Assembly (NCBI GenBank): GCA_049644345.1
Contig: JBARRS010000019.1
Span: forward strand, 1-16,517
Direction: 5' to 3'
DNA: 16,517 bases
DNA from: JBARRS01 sp049644345
GTDB taxonomy: Bacteria > Actinomycetota > Thermoleophilia > Gaiellales > Gaiellaceae
Below are positions 6,534-13,490 of the stretch, one piece after another (within the stretch, counting starts at the first letter, position 1; every line of letters begins with the position of its first letter). A model generated the notes under the pieces. That model was not told the origin of the DNA. It ran no database searches and saw nothing but the letters and a program-made list of their open reading frames with translations. Both the position numbers and the translations under genes were made by a program.

Positions 6534-7493
6534 TCACCGGTTCGCGTCCCCCGGCGTAGGAGTCGGGGTCACGGTGAAATCGACGCTGTTGTCGTTTGTG
6601 TCCTGGCCGTCTGGGAGCCGGACTGCGCTCGAGCCGGGGGTCGGTGTCGCCGGCGGCGCGGGCGCAGGACGCGCTTCGACGAAGGCGTTCGTCGCGGTTC
6701 CGTAGCCGACGGAGTCGACGAGGACGCCGCCGGAATTGCGGAGGCCGACGCCGCCGGCCGTCGAGGCCAGCGCGGCGGAGAACGACCGGTCGGGTCGCCT
6801 CGCTCCGGCGTAACCACTGCCGCCGAAGAGGTAGAACGCCCCCGGGGCGAGCGTCGTTCCGGCCGGAATCGACGCAAGCAGCACGTCGGCAGTGCCGGAG
6901 CCCGACCGGTAGACAAGACGGAAACCGCCGACGTCGACGGGGGCGGTGCCCGCGTTCACGAGCTCGACGAACTCGTCCGTCGACGCGCTCGCCGTCCCCG
7001 TCGAGAGCTCGTTCACGCGCACCGTCGCCTCGTCGTGCGGCGTCACGCAGGTGAAGACGGCGCGGCCCGACGGTTCGTAAGACAGCGAGATGCGCCCGCG
7101 TCCCGCGCTGCAGGCGAGCCCGTCGAGCTGGTCGAGCGCCGCGATGCTCGTGCCGGGATCGCCCTTCGGACCGGGCGGGCCCTGAGGCCCCTGCATTCCC
7201 TGCGGCCCCTGCTCGCCCTGCAGACCTTGCTCGCCCCCGGGCCCAACAGGCCCGGCAGGGCCGGGCGCCCCGGGCTCACCCTTCGGCCCCTCCACGTTCC
7301 ACGCGAGCGGCCGCTCGTGCCGGCGGCAGTCGGTCCGCTTGGAAACGATCCTCAAGCGCCCGGTTCGCACATCGGCGCATGCCTGGATCGCCGATTGCGA
7401 CCGCTGCCGCGGCACAGGGCCGAAGGCGATCGCTCCCGCCGGAGCGGCGACGGCCAGCACGAGCGCAACGAGACGAAGCGGTGTTCGGAGCAC
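6534..7493 (-). CDS. Secreted collagen-like protein with lamin-tail domain
   Basis: This 319-residue exported protein is of unknown role. A signal peptide covers about residues 1-22. Residues 38-68 hold a Cys-containing lead-in (ACADVRTGRLRIV, then DCRRHERPLAWN) of a kind common before collagen stalks in actinobacterial proteins. Residues 69-113 are 15 uninterrupted Gly-X-Y triplets. Residues about 157-270 are a lamin-tail domain (VRVNELSTG, DEFVELVN, VDVGGFRLVY, GAFYLFGG). A Pro/Thr-rich tail ends in DGQDTNDNSVDFTV and PTPTPGDANR, typical of the end of such domains. A trimeric surface stalk carrying a beta-sandwich head is the likely shape. The GTG at 7493 is the furthest upstream start in this frame and has no obvious ribosome site. 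The stop lies only 6 bp from that of the convergent oxidoreductase. Confidence 0.85.
   Translation of the reverse strand: MLRTPLRLVALVLAVAAPAGAIAFGPVPRQRSQSAIQACADVRTGRLRIVSKRTDCRRHERPLAWNVEGPKGEPGAPGPAGPVGPGGEQGLQGEQGPQGMQGPQGPPGPKGDPGTSIAALDQLDGLACSAGRGRISLSYEPSGRAVFTCVTPHDEATVRVNELSTGTASASTDEFVELVNAGTAPVDVGGFRLVYRSGSGTADVLLASIPAGTTLAPGAFYLFGGSGYAGARRPDRSFSAALASTAGGVGLRNSGGVLVDSVGYGTATNAFVEARPAPAPPATPTPGSSAVRLPDGQDTNDNSVDFTVTPTPTPGDANR
7155..7289 (-). repeat. Collagen-like Gly-X-Y tract (15 triplets)
   Basis: Codons 69-113 of the secreted protein encode an unbroken Gly-X-Y series, first rich in Pro, Lys and Glu, then in Gln (several GPQ, GEQ and MQG/LQG steps), ending GPPGPKGDPG. The DNA is a degenerate 9-bp repeat. 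This makes the tract prone to length change by slippage. Confidence 0.9.
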
Positions 7494-7650
7494 ACCGACG
7501 TGGTAGCGGCTGGGGCGTCGCCGGTCGAGGGGGAGCGCGGGATCCGGCGCACCTCCGCCCGCAAGTCGTCACATAGAGGGTTCGATTTCCAGCGACCCGG
7601 GTATTCCGCAGTCCGGCGCAAGAGTCCTTACAGACCTTTGGGGGGCGAAC
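7494..7650. promoter_or_regulatory. Divergent intergenic region between the two secreted-protein genes
   Basis: These 157 bp must hold the start signals for both genes. I could not find a convincing -10/-35 pair on either strand. Just before the plus-strand ATG at 7651 is a G-run (7640-7646) that may serve as a ribosome site. No strong hairpin or direct repeat is visible. Confidence 0.4.
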
Positions 7651-9495
7651 ATGTCTCGGAAGAGATTTCGGACGGCTGCCGCTCTACGAAAGAGACGGAC
7701 ATTCATCGTCGCGATGCTGATCCCGGCGATCGCCGTCGGTGCGGTTTGGGTTGCGACGAGCGGCTCAGCCGGAAAGAGGCAGAAGGAGACGGCGCGTCCG
7801 AGCGTCGGCATCGTTCGAGAGGGCAGCAGCGCCGTGAGCGGGACGGGTGCCGCCACGACCGGCCCGGCCACGACCTCCTTCGGCCCCAACGTCGGCGACG
7901 GCACGTTCGACGGTGAGTCGCCGGCGGTCTCGTCTCTGCCGGTGCTGCCGATCAACCCGCCGAGCTCGGTCACGCCGCGGGACAACGAGAGCCTGAAGCC
8001 GAACACGGCGCCGCTGAACGTCAAGGACCCGGTCGTGCAGACGAGGCGCGGCGGAGGCCCGATCTCGGCGCCGATCGCGAACTTCGACGGCATCTGCCTT
8101 CCGTTCGGGCCGCCGTGCGCCCAGGCGAGCGGTTGCGGCTGCCTGCCGCCGGACACGAACGGAGAGGCCGGCCTGACGCAGTACGTCGAGATCGTCAACA
8201 CGAACTTCGCCGTCTACTCGAAGACGGGCTCGGTCCTGCGGCCCTCGACTCCGATCAACCAGCTCTGGGCGGGCACGAACAGCGAGTGTGCGACCCACAA
8301 CGACGGAGACCCGGTTGTCGTCTACGACCAGTTGGCAAACCGCTGGCTCCTGTCGCAGTTCATCGCGGCTCCCAGCGGGAACGAGCAGTACGGCGAGTGC
8401 ATCGCCGTCTCGACGACGAGCGACGCGACCGGCTCCTACTACCGGTACACGTTCCTGTTCGGGAGCAACGTCTTCTTCGACTACCCCAAGATCGGCGTCT
8501 GGCCCGACGGCTACTACATGTCGGCGAACGAGTTTCCGTCCAACACGGTGACCTCCGCCGGTGCAGGCGCGTTCGCCTTCGAGCGCAGCCAGATGCTCGC
8601 GGGCAAGCCCGCGCGGTTCGTCTTCTTCGACGAGTCGCTGCACAACCCGCCGGGCGGCCAGTTCATCGGGCAGTTGCCGGGGGATCTGGACGGCTCGACG
8701 CTACCCCCCAAGGGCCAGCCGAACATCTTCGCCGAGGTCGACGACCCGTCCAGCATCCCGCCCACCCCGCCTGACTTGGGGTTCACCATGCGGCTCTGGA
8801 AGTTCCACGTCGACTGGGCGAATCCGGCCGGCTCGACGTTCGGGAACGACGGAGCGCCGAGCAACGAGCTGCCGGTGGCGGCCTTCGTGCGGCCGCAGTG
8901 CGTCTACGGCTACGGGCCGAACTGCGTCCCACAGAAGGGCGGCGCGCAGGAACTCGACACGCTCGGCGACCGGCTGATGTTCCGACTGCCGATCCGGAAC
9001 TTCGGTACCTACGAGTCGATGACCCTCAACCACACGGTCGTCGCCGACGGGCGCAACGGCATCCGCTGGTACGAGGTGCGGATCCCCAAGGGCGGCACGC
9101 CGTCGATCTACCAGCAAGGGACGTACGCGCCGAGCGACTCCACGACGAGCCCGCTGTGGCGGTGGATGGGCAGCGTTGCGATGGATCACAGCGGCGATCT
9201 CGCCCTCGGCTACAGCGCCTCGGGGCCGAACGACTTCCCGTCCGTCCGCTACACGGGCCGGGCGGCCGGCGACCCGCTGGGTCAGCTGACCCAGACGGAG
9301 CAGGTCGCGTACACGGGCACCGGCCCGCAGACGGAGGCCGAAGGACGCTGGGGCGACTACAGCGACCTGTCGGTCGACCCGACCGACGACTGCACCTTCT
9401 GGTACGCGCAGGAATACCTCGCCCAGGACGTGGTCCTTCTCGGAACCTGGCGGACGCGGATCGTCTCGTTCAAGTTCCCGGGCTGCAGGAGGTAG
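7651..9495 (+). CDS. Large secreted protein with sialidase/BNR-like repeats, function unknown
   Basis: This 614-residue protein has a very basic N-terminus (RKR, RKRR) and a hydrophobic segment at about 18-36, so it is exported or membrane-anchored. A low-complexity Thr/Ser/Pro/Gly-rich linker follows to about residue 140, then a Cys-rich knot with Cys149, 156, 162 and 164 ending in CLPPDTNGEAG. The rest looks like a beta-propeller: repeating strands such as GDPVVVYDQLANRWLLSQF, DYPKIGVWPDGYYMSANEF, SVAMDHSGDLALGYS and WGDYSDLSVDPTDDCTFW. The last resembles the Asp-box style of sialidase-like repeats. Ten cysteines in all suggest disulfides outside the cell. No catalytic residues are recognised. 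The nearest well-defined description is a conserved secreted protein found in several soil phyla. The ATG at 7651 is preceded by a G-rich ribosome site. Confidence 0.8.
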   Translation: MSRKRFRTAAALRKRRTFIVAMLIPAIAVGAVWVATSGSAGKRQKETARPSVGIVREGSSAVSGTGAATTGPATTSFGPNVGDGTFDGESPAVSSLPVLPINPPSSVTPRDNESLKPNTAPLNVKDPVVQTRRGGGPISAPIANFDGICLPFGPPCAQASGCGCLPPDTNGEAGLTQYVEIVNTNFAVYSKTGSVLRPSTPINQLWAGTNSECATHNDGDPVVVYDQLANRWLLSQFIAAPSGNEQYGECIAVSTTSDATGSYYRYTFLFGSNVFFDYPKIGVWPDGYYMSANEFPSNTVTSAGAGAFAFERSQMLAGKPARFVFFDESLHNPPGGQFIGQLPGDLDGSTLPPKGQPNIFAEVDDPSSIPPTPPDLGFTMRLWKFHVDWANPAGSTFGNDGAPSNELPVAAFVRPQCVYGYGPNCVPQKGGAQELDTLGDRLMFRLPIRNFGTYESMTLNHTVVADGRNGIRWYEVRIPKGGTPSIYQQGTYAPSDSTTSPLWRWMGSVAMDHSGDLALGYSASGPNDFPSVRYTGRAAGDPLGQLTQTEQVAYTGTGPQTEAEGRWGDYSDLSVDPTDDCTFWYAQEYLAQDVVLLGTWRTRIVSFKFPGCRR

Positions 9496-9509
9496 CTAGC
9501 TGTCGATTC

Positions 9510-9535
9510 GGAGGGGCCGGATCACCGGCCCCTCC
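9510..9535. terminator. Perfect 11-bp hairpin between convergent genes (bidirectional terminator)
   Basis: GGAGGGGCCGG (9510-9520) and CCGGCCCCTCC (9525-9535) pair perfectly around the loop ATCA. The hairpin begins 14 nt after the plus-strand stop and lies 33 nt past the stop of the minus-strand peptide-transport operon. It can therefore end both transcripts. There is no clear T-run on either side, as is common in GC-rich actinobacteria. Confidence 0.75.
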
Positions 9536-9568
9536 ACGACGGTTGAGGCCGGGGCGTCGCCGTCGTCG

Positions 9569-10576
9569 CTAGGCGAGCAGGCACGCAGCGCGGTGGTCGG
9601 AAGATCGCGCCCCCGCCGGCGAGCGGAGCTGCGGGTCCTCGCTCTTGCACACGTCGATCGCGATCGGGCAGCGCGGGTGGAAGCGGCAGCCGCTCGGGAT
9701 CCGGACGGCGTCCGGCGTCTCGCCGCGGAGAATCTGAGGGCGGCGTCTCGCCCGAGGATCCCGCCGCGGGACGACGGAGAGCAGCGCCTTCGTGTACGGA
9801 TGCTGCGGGTTGTTGACGATGTCGGCGGCCGGTCCCTCCTCGACGATCCGGCCGAGGTACATGACGGCGATCCGGTCTGCAAAGCGAGCCGCCGTCGAGA
9901 GGTCGTGGGTGATCATCAGGATCCCGAGACCCCCTTGCCTGAGGCCGTCGAGCAGGCGGAGCACCCCGGCGCGCACCGAGACATCCAGCATCGAGACCGG
10001 CTCGTCGGCGACGAGCAACCGCGGCTCGAGCACGAGCCCCGCGGCAATGGCTACACGCTGGCGCTGCCCGCCGGAGAGCTCGTGCGGGAATCGGTCGAGG
10101 AACAGCTCCGGCGGAGAGAGCTCGGTCCTGGCGAGCGCATCACGCACAAGCCCCGCGCGCTCGGCCTTCGAGCCTCCAAGCCCGTGGATCAGCAGCGGCT
10201 CCTCGACGGTCGCGCGCACCCGTAGCCTCGGATCGAGCGACTCGTACGGGTCCTGGTAGACCATCTGCATTCGGCGGCGGAGCGGGCGAAGCCGGCGAGG
10301 GCCGACCCGGGTGATGTCGCGGCCCTCGAATCGGATCACGCCGGCATCCGGCTCGATGAGCCGCAGCACCGCCTGGGCGGTAGTCGTCTTCCCGCAGCCG
10401 GACTCGCCGACGAGGGCGAGCAGCTCGCCCTCCCTGACGGAGAGCGTCACTCCCTCGACCGCGTGGACGGTGCGCTTCGGCCGGCGCGCGAGCATCGCGA
10501 CGATGCCCCGGGCCACCGGGTAGCGGACGACGAGGTCGTCGACCTCGAGCAGCGGCGGGCGGCCGTTCGAGCTCAC
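9569..10576 (-). CDS. Peptide ABC transporter ATP-binding protein, DppF/OppF-like
   Basis: This 335-residue cytoplasmic ATPase is the second of the pair that drives the peptide importer. It has Walker A GESGCGKTT (57-65), the Q-loop in QMVYQDPYESLDPR, the signature LSGGQRQR (167-174), Walker B LLVADEP (187-193) and switch His224. The C-terminal oligopeptide-transporter extension has HPYTKALLS and GCRFHPRCPIAIDVC, with Cys297, 303, 310 and 332. This is the four-cysteine pattern shown to hold an iron-sulfur cluster in at least one DppD structure. I start at the GTG at 10576, whose GTGA overlaps the stop of the preceding ATPase gene. A GTG at 10612 would add 12 Arg/Pro-rich residues. After Walker B the usual VSALD is VSMLD. 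It is the last gene of the operon, with the hairpin at 9510-9535 downstream. Confidence 0.93.
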   Translation of the reverse strand: MSSNGRPPLLEVDDLVVRYPVARGIVAMLARRPKRTVHAVEGVTLSVREGELLALVGESGCGKTTTAQAVLRLIEPDAGVIRFEGRDITRVGPRRLRPLRRRMQMVYQDPYESLDPRLRVRATVEEPLLIHGLGGSKAERAGLVRDALARTELSPPELFLDRFPHELSGGQRQRVAIAAGLVLEPRLLVADEPVSMLDVSVRAGVLRLLDGLRQGGLGILMITHDLSTAARFADRIAVMYLGRIVEEGPAADIVNNPQHPYTKALLSVVPRRDPRARRRPQILRGETPDAVRIPSGCRFHPRCPIAIDVCKSEDPQLRSPAGARSSDHRAACLLA

Positions 10577-11550
10577 GACGGGACGCGGGCGGCGACGTCG
10601 TTCAGGTGACACGCCGCCGCGCGGCCGTCACCCACCGGCTTCAACAGCGGGCGGATCGATACGCACGGCGCGAATGCGCTGTCGCAGCGCGATCGAAACG
10701 GACACCCCTCCAACGCCCGGTCGAGCCGCGGCGGCGCCCCCGGAATCGAGACGATCTCGCGGCTTCCGCCGTCGAGGTCCGGAGTCGCCGCGAACAGGAG
10801 ACGCGTATAGGGATGGCGCGGGTCGTGGTAGAGGGCGTCGACGGCTCCCCGCTCGACGATCTCGCCGGCGTACATGACGGCGCCACGGTCGCAGAGCTGG
10901 GCGACGACCGGGAGGTCGTGCGTGACGAGGATCAACGCCAGCCCGAAGTCGCGGCAGAGAGCGTCCAGCAGCTCGAGGATCTGGGCTTGAACCATCACGT
11001 CCAGCGCGGTCGTCGGCTCGTCCGCGATCAGCACTTTCGGGCGGCACGAGAGCGCCATCGCGATCGCCGTCCGTTGCCGCATCCCGCCGGAGAGCTCGTG
11101 CGGAAAGCGGTCGGCGCGATCCGCCGGGATCCCGACCGACTCCAAGAGCTCCGCCGTCCGCGCCCGCGCCGCGGCGCCACGCGCAGCCTCATGGAACTCG
11201 AGCGCCTCGACGATCTGCGACCCGATGGTTCGCACGGGGTTGAGGGCGTTCATCGCGCCCTGGAACACCATCGCGACATCGACCCAGCGGTGTGGACGCA
11301 TCGTCTCCTCCCCGCCCGCGAGGATGTCCTTCCCGTCGAGCAGCACCTGGCCGGACACGCTCGCGCTCGAGGGGAGCAGCCCCATGAGCGCGAGCACCGT
11401 CGTCGTCTTCCCGCAGCCGGACTCCCCGACCAGCCCGAGGCGCTCGCCGGGGTCGACGGTGAGGCCCACGCCCTGAACGGCGTGAAGCTCGCCGCCGTCT
11501 TGGAGGTCGAACCAGACGTGGAGGTCTTCGACCTCGAGCAGGCCGCTCAC
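10573..11550 (-). CDS. Peptide ABC transporter ATP-binding protein, DppD/OppD-like
   Basis: This 325-residue cytoplasmic ATPase pairs with the DppF-like subunit. It has Walker A GESGCGKTT (42-50), the Q-loop in AMVFQGAMNALNPV, the signature LSGGMRQR (153-160), Walker B VLIADEP (173-179), the DppD-typical TTALDVMVQAQ and switch His211. The C-terminal extension has HPYTRLL and GCPFRSRCDSAFAPC, with Cys283, 289, 296 and 314 as possible iron-sulfur ligands. The GTG at 11550 overlaps the permease stop as GTGA. The same frame stays open to 12291, but that part lies over the permease gene and looks nothing like a protein. It is clearly in the operon with the genes on both sides. Confidence 0.93.
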   Translation of the reverse strand: MSGLLEVEDLHVWFDLQDGGELHAVQGVGLTVDPGERLGLVGESGCGKTTTVLALMGLLPSSASVSGQVLLDGKDILAGGEETMRPHRWVDVAMVFQGAMNALNPVRTIGSQIVEALEFHEAARGAAARARTAELLESVGIPADRADRFPHELSGGMRQRTAIAMALSCRPKVLIADEPTTALDVMVQAQILELLDALCRDFGLALILVTHDLPVVAQLCDRGAVMYAGEIVERGAVDALYHDPRHPYTRLLFAATPDLDGGSREIVSIPGAPPRLDRALEGCPFRSRCDSAFAPCVSIRPLLKPVGDGRAAACHLNDVAARVPS

Positions 11551-12503
11551 AGCGCCCCCGGGCTGCGGCCGACCAGGGGGCGGAGCCTGAACGTCCGCGC
11601 CGAGACGTGAGCGACGCGAAGGCGCGGATTCAGCGTGTCCTCCAGGGCCCCGCCGATCAGGCTGCAGCTGAGGATCATGATCGCGACTAGCGCGCCGGGC
11701 GGCACGATCGCCCACCACGCGCCGGACGAGATCGCGGCGCGCTGGAACGCGTTCTCGATCACCTTGCCGAGGGAGATCCGGCTCGGGTCGCCGAGCCCGA
11801 GAAACGAGAGCGCGGTCTCGTCGAAGATCGCGACGGCGATCGTCAGCACCGTGTTGGCGATCAGCAGCGGCGCCACCTGTGGCAGCACGTGGCGGAGGAC
11901 GATCCGCGTGTGGCCGGCGCCGAGCGAGCGCGCGCGCTTCACGAACACGCGCTCGCGGACGCTCTTCACCTGGGCCCGGATCACCCGGGCCGTGCTCGTC
12001 CAGAGCAGGATCCCGATCACGATCACGATGTGGAAGAGGCTCGGGCCCCAGATCGCGGCGACGACGATCATCAACGGCACGTCGGGGATGACGATGAAGT
12101 AGTCGGTGATCCGCATCAGCACGACGTCGATCTTGCCGCCGAAGTAGCCGGCCAGGATGCCGACGGTCCCACCGATCACCATCGAGACGAGCGTGGCCGC
12201 GAAGCCGACGACGAGCGAGATGCGCGCCCCCCACATCAACAGCGTGACCATGTCGATGCCGCCGTCGTCGAGGCCGAGCGGGTGGCTCCACGATGGGTGC
12301 CCGAAGACCGGCCCGACCTGAGTGTGCAGCCCGTACGGCGCGATCCAGGGTGCCAGCACCGCGGCGGCGATCAGGAGCAGCAGGACGACGGCGCCCACCG
12401 CGGCGGACGGACGCCCTTTGATCGTCTGCCAGAGCAAGCTCCCGCGCGAGCGAACCGGCGCCGGCTCGACGACTGCACCCGGCTCGTGGATCGCGACGCT
12501 CAG
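11547..12503 (-). CDS. Peptide ABC transporter permease, DppC/OppC-like, probable CTG start
   Basis: This 318-residue inner-membrane permease has a first hydrophobic segment at about 35-55 ending in APWIAPYG, then HPLGLDDGGIDMVTLLMWGARISL, the standard DppC entry to the channel domain. The coupling loop ERVFVKRARSLGAGHTRIVLRHVLPQV spans 184-210. DETALSFLGLG and ALEDTLNPRLR near the end are also typical. About 20 further residues follow the usual end point. There is no ATG or GTG start in a suitable place. The CTG at 12503 overlaps the DppB stop as CTGA, mirroring the GTGA overlaps of the neighbouring genes, and gives a normal N-terminus. A TTG at 12437 would leave only about 10 residues before the first membrane segment and is second choice. 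Confidence 0.88.
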   Translation of the reverse strand: MSVAIHEPGAVVEPAPVRSRGSLLWQTIKGRPSAAVGAVVLLLLIAAAVLAPWIAPYGLHTQVGPVFGHPSWSHPLGLDDGGIDMVTLLMWGARISLVVGFAATLVSMVIGGTVGILAGYFGGKIDVVLMRITDYFIVIPDVPLMIVVAAIWGPSLFHIVIVIGILLWTSTARVIRAQVKSVRERVFVKRARSLGAGHTRIVLRHVLPQVAPLLIANTVLTIAVAIFDETALSFLGLGDPSRISLGKVIENAFQRAAISSGAWWAIVPPGALVAIMILSCSLIGGALEDTLNPRLRVAHVSARTFRLRPLVGRSPGAL

Positions 12504-13462
12504 TCGGTGATCCTCGGATCGAGCTTGAAATAGAGCAAGTCGGCGAGCAGGTTGAAGACGACGACCGTCACGGTGAAGATCAGGAACCCGCCCTGGAGCA
12601 TCGGGTAGTCGCGCTGGAGCACCGCTTCGTAGACGGCCCGACCGATCCCAGGCCAGGAGAACACCGTCTCGATCAGGATCGCGCCGGCGGCGATGTAGCC
12701 GAGCGAGAGTGCGACGAGCGTCGCTATCGGCAGCATCGCGTTCCGGAGCGCGTGGCGGCGGACGATCGTCCAGGGGCGGAGACCCTTCGCGCGCGCGGTG
12801 AGGATGTAGTCCTCCCCGAGCGTCTCGAGCATCGCCGAGCGCACGATCAGCGTGTACTCGCCGTAGAGCACGAGCCCGAGTGTCAGCGACGGCAGGACCA
12901 TGTGCGAGAGCACGTCCTTGATGTGCACCCACCACGACGGGTTGATCAGGAAGTCGTTGGTCATGCCGCCCGTCGGCAGCACGCCCGTGAAGAGGATCAC
13001 GAGCATCAGGCCGAGCCAGTGGGTCGGCATCGAGTAGAAGGCGAGCGCGGTCGTGACCGTCGCCGTCTCGACCGCGGTGCCGCGCCGCCACGCGGCGACC
13101 ACGCCGGTGAGCGTCCCGAAGATGATCGAGAACACGGTCCCGAGGAGCACCATCGGGATCGTGTTCTTCAGCGCGACCCAAAGATTGTGCGAGACGGGCT
13201 GCTGGTTCTCGAACGAGACGCCGAGGTTCCCGCGGGCGAGCTGCTTCAGGTAGATGGCGTACTGCGCGCCCTTCGACTTGTCGAGGCCGAACTGCCGTTT
13301 CAGCGCCTGGCGCAGCTCCTGCGTCGCGTGCGGCACGCGCGAGAGGTTCGAGATTGCGCTTCCCGGCGCGAGCCTGAAGAGGGCGAAGTTGATCGTGACG
13401 GCGACGAGGACCGTGATCACCGCGAACGCGGTGCGCTTGATGACGTAGTCGGCGCCTCTCAT
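12500..13462 (-). CDS. Peptide ABC transporter permease, DppB/OppB-like
   Basis: This 320-residue inner-membrane permease begins YVIKRTAFAVITVLVAVTIN, the first membrane segment of DppB-type proteins, followed by FALFRLAPG. QFGLDKS, NLGVSF and the coupling loop EDYILTARAKGLRPWTIVRRHALRNAM (about 217-243) are family hallmarks. FSWPGIGRAVYEAVLQRDYPM follows at about 268-288. The length is normal. The ATG at 13462 is the only reasonable start. Its GAGGAG ribosome site sits directly against the ATG, closer than usual. The gene follows the binding-protein gene by 28 bp, and its stop overlaps the DppC start. Confidence 0.94.
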   Translation of the reverse strand: MRGADYVIKRTAFAVITVLVAVTINFALFRLAPGSAISNLSRVPHATQELRQALKRQFGLDKSKGAQYAIYLKQLARGNLGVSFENQQPVSHNLWVALKNTIPMVLLGTVFSIIFGTLTGVVAAWRRGTAVETATVTTALAFYSMPTHWLGLMLVILFTGVLPTGGMTNDFLINPSWWVHIKDVLSHMVLPSLTLGLVLYGEYTLIVRSAMLETLGEDYILTARAKGLRPWTIVRRHALRNAMLPIATLVALSLGYIAAGAILIETVFSWPGIGRAVYEAVLQRDYPMLQGGFLIFTVTVVVFNLLADLLYFKLDPRITD

Positions 13463-13474
13463 CTCCTCGGGCGT

Positions 13475-13489
13475 CGCGGCCGCGCCGCG
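13475..13489 (-). other. Small GC hairpin between the peptide-binding protein gene and the DppB-like gene
   Basis: CGCGGC and GCCGCG pair around a 3-nt loop within the 28-bp gap, just after the binding-protein stop and before the DppB ribosome site. It may slow decay from the 3' side or lower translation of the next gene. The repeat is visible; the role is inferred, and short GC palindromes are common in such DNA. Confidence 0.4.
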
Positions 13490-13490
13490 G

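Noticed and set aside
7152..7292. Repetitive DNA considered as a CRISPR array or tandem-repeat element
   Set aside because: The repeat is the degenerate coding sequence for Gly-X-Y triplets in an intact gene, with no constant repeat and spacer pattern.
10606..11610. Plus-strand open frame of 334 codons
   Set aside because: It is antisense to the DppD-like ATPase, whose motifs are complete on the other strand. There is no ribosome site or recognisable domain.
12504..13181. Upstream extension of the DppC-like frame
   Set aside because: It overlaps the DppB-like gene in another frame, with an Arg/Asp-rich product. The protein similarity begins near 12503.
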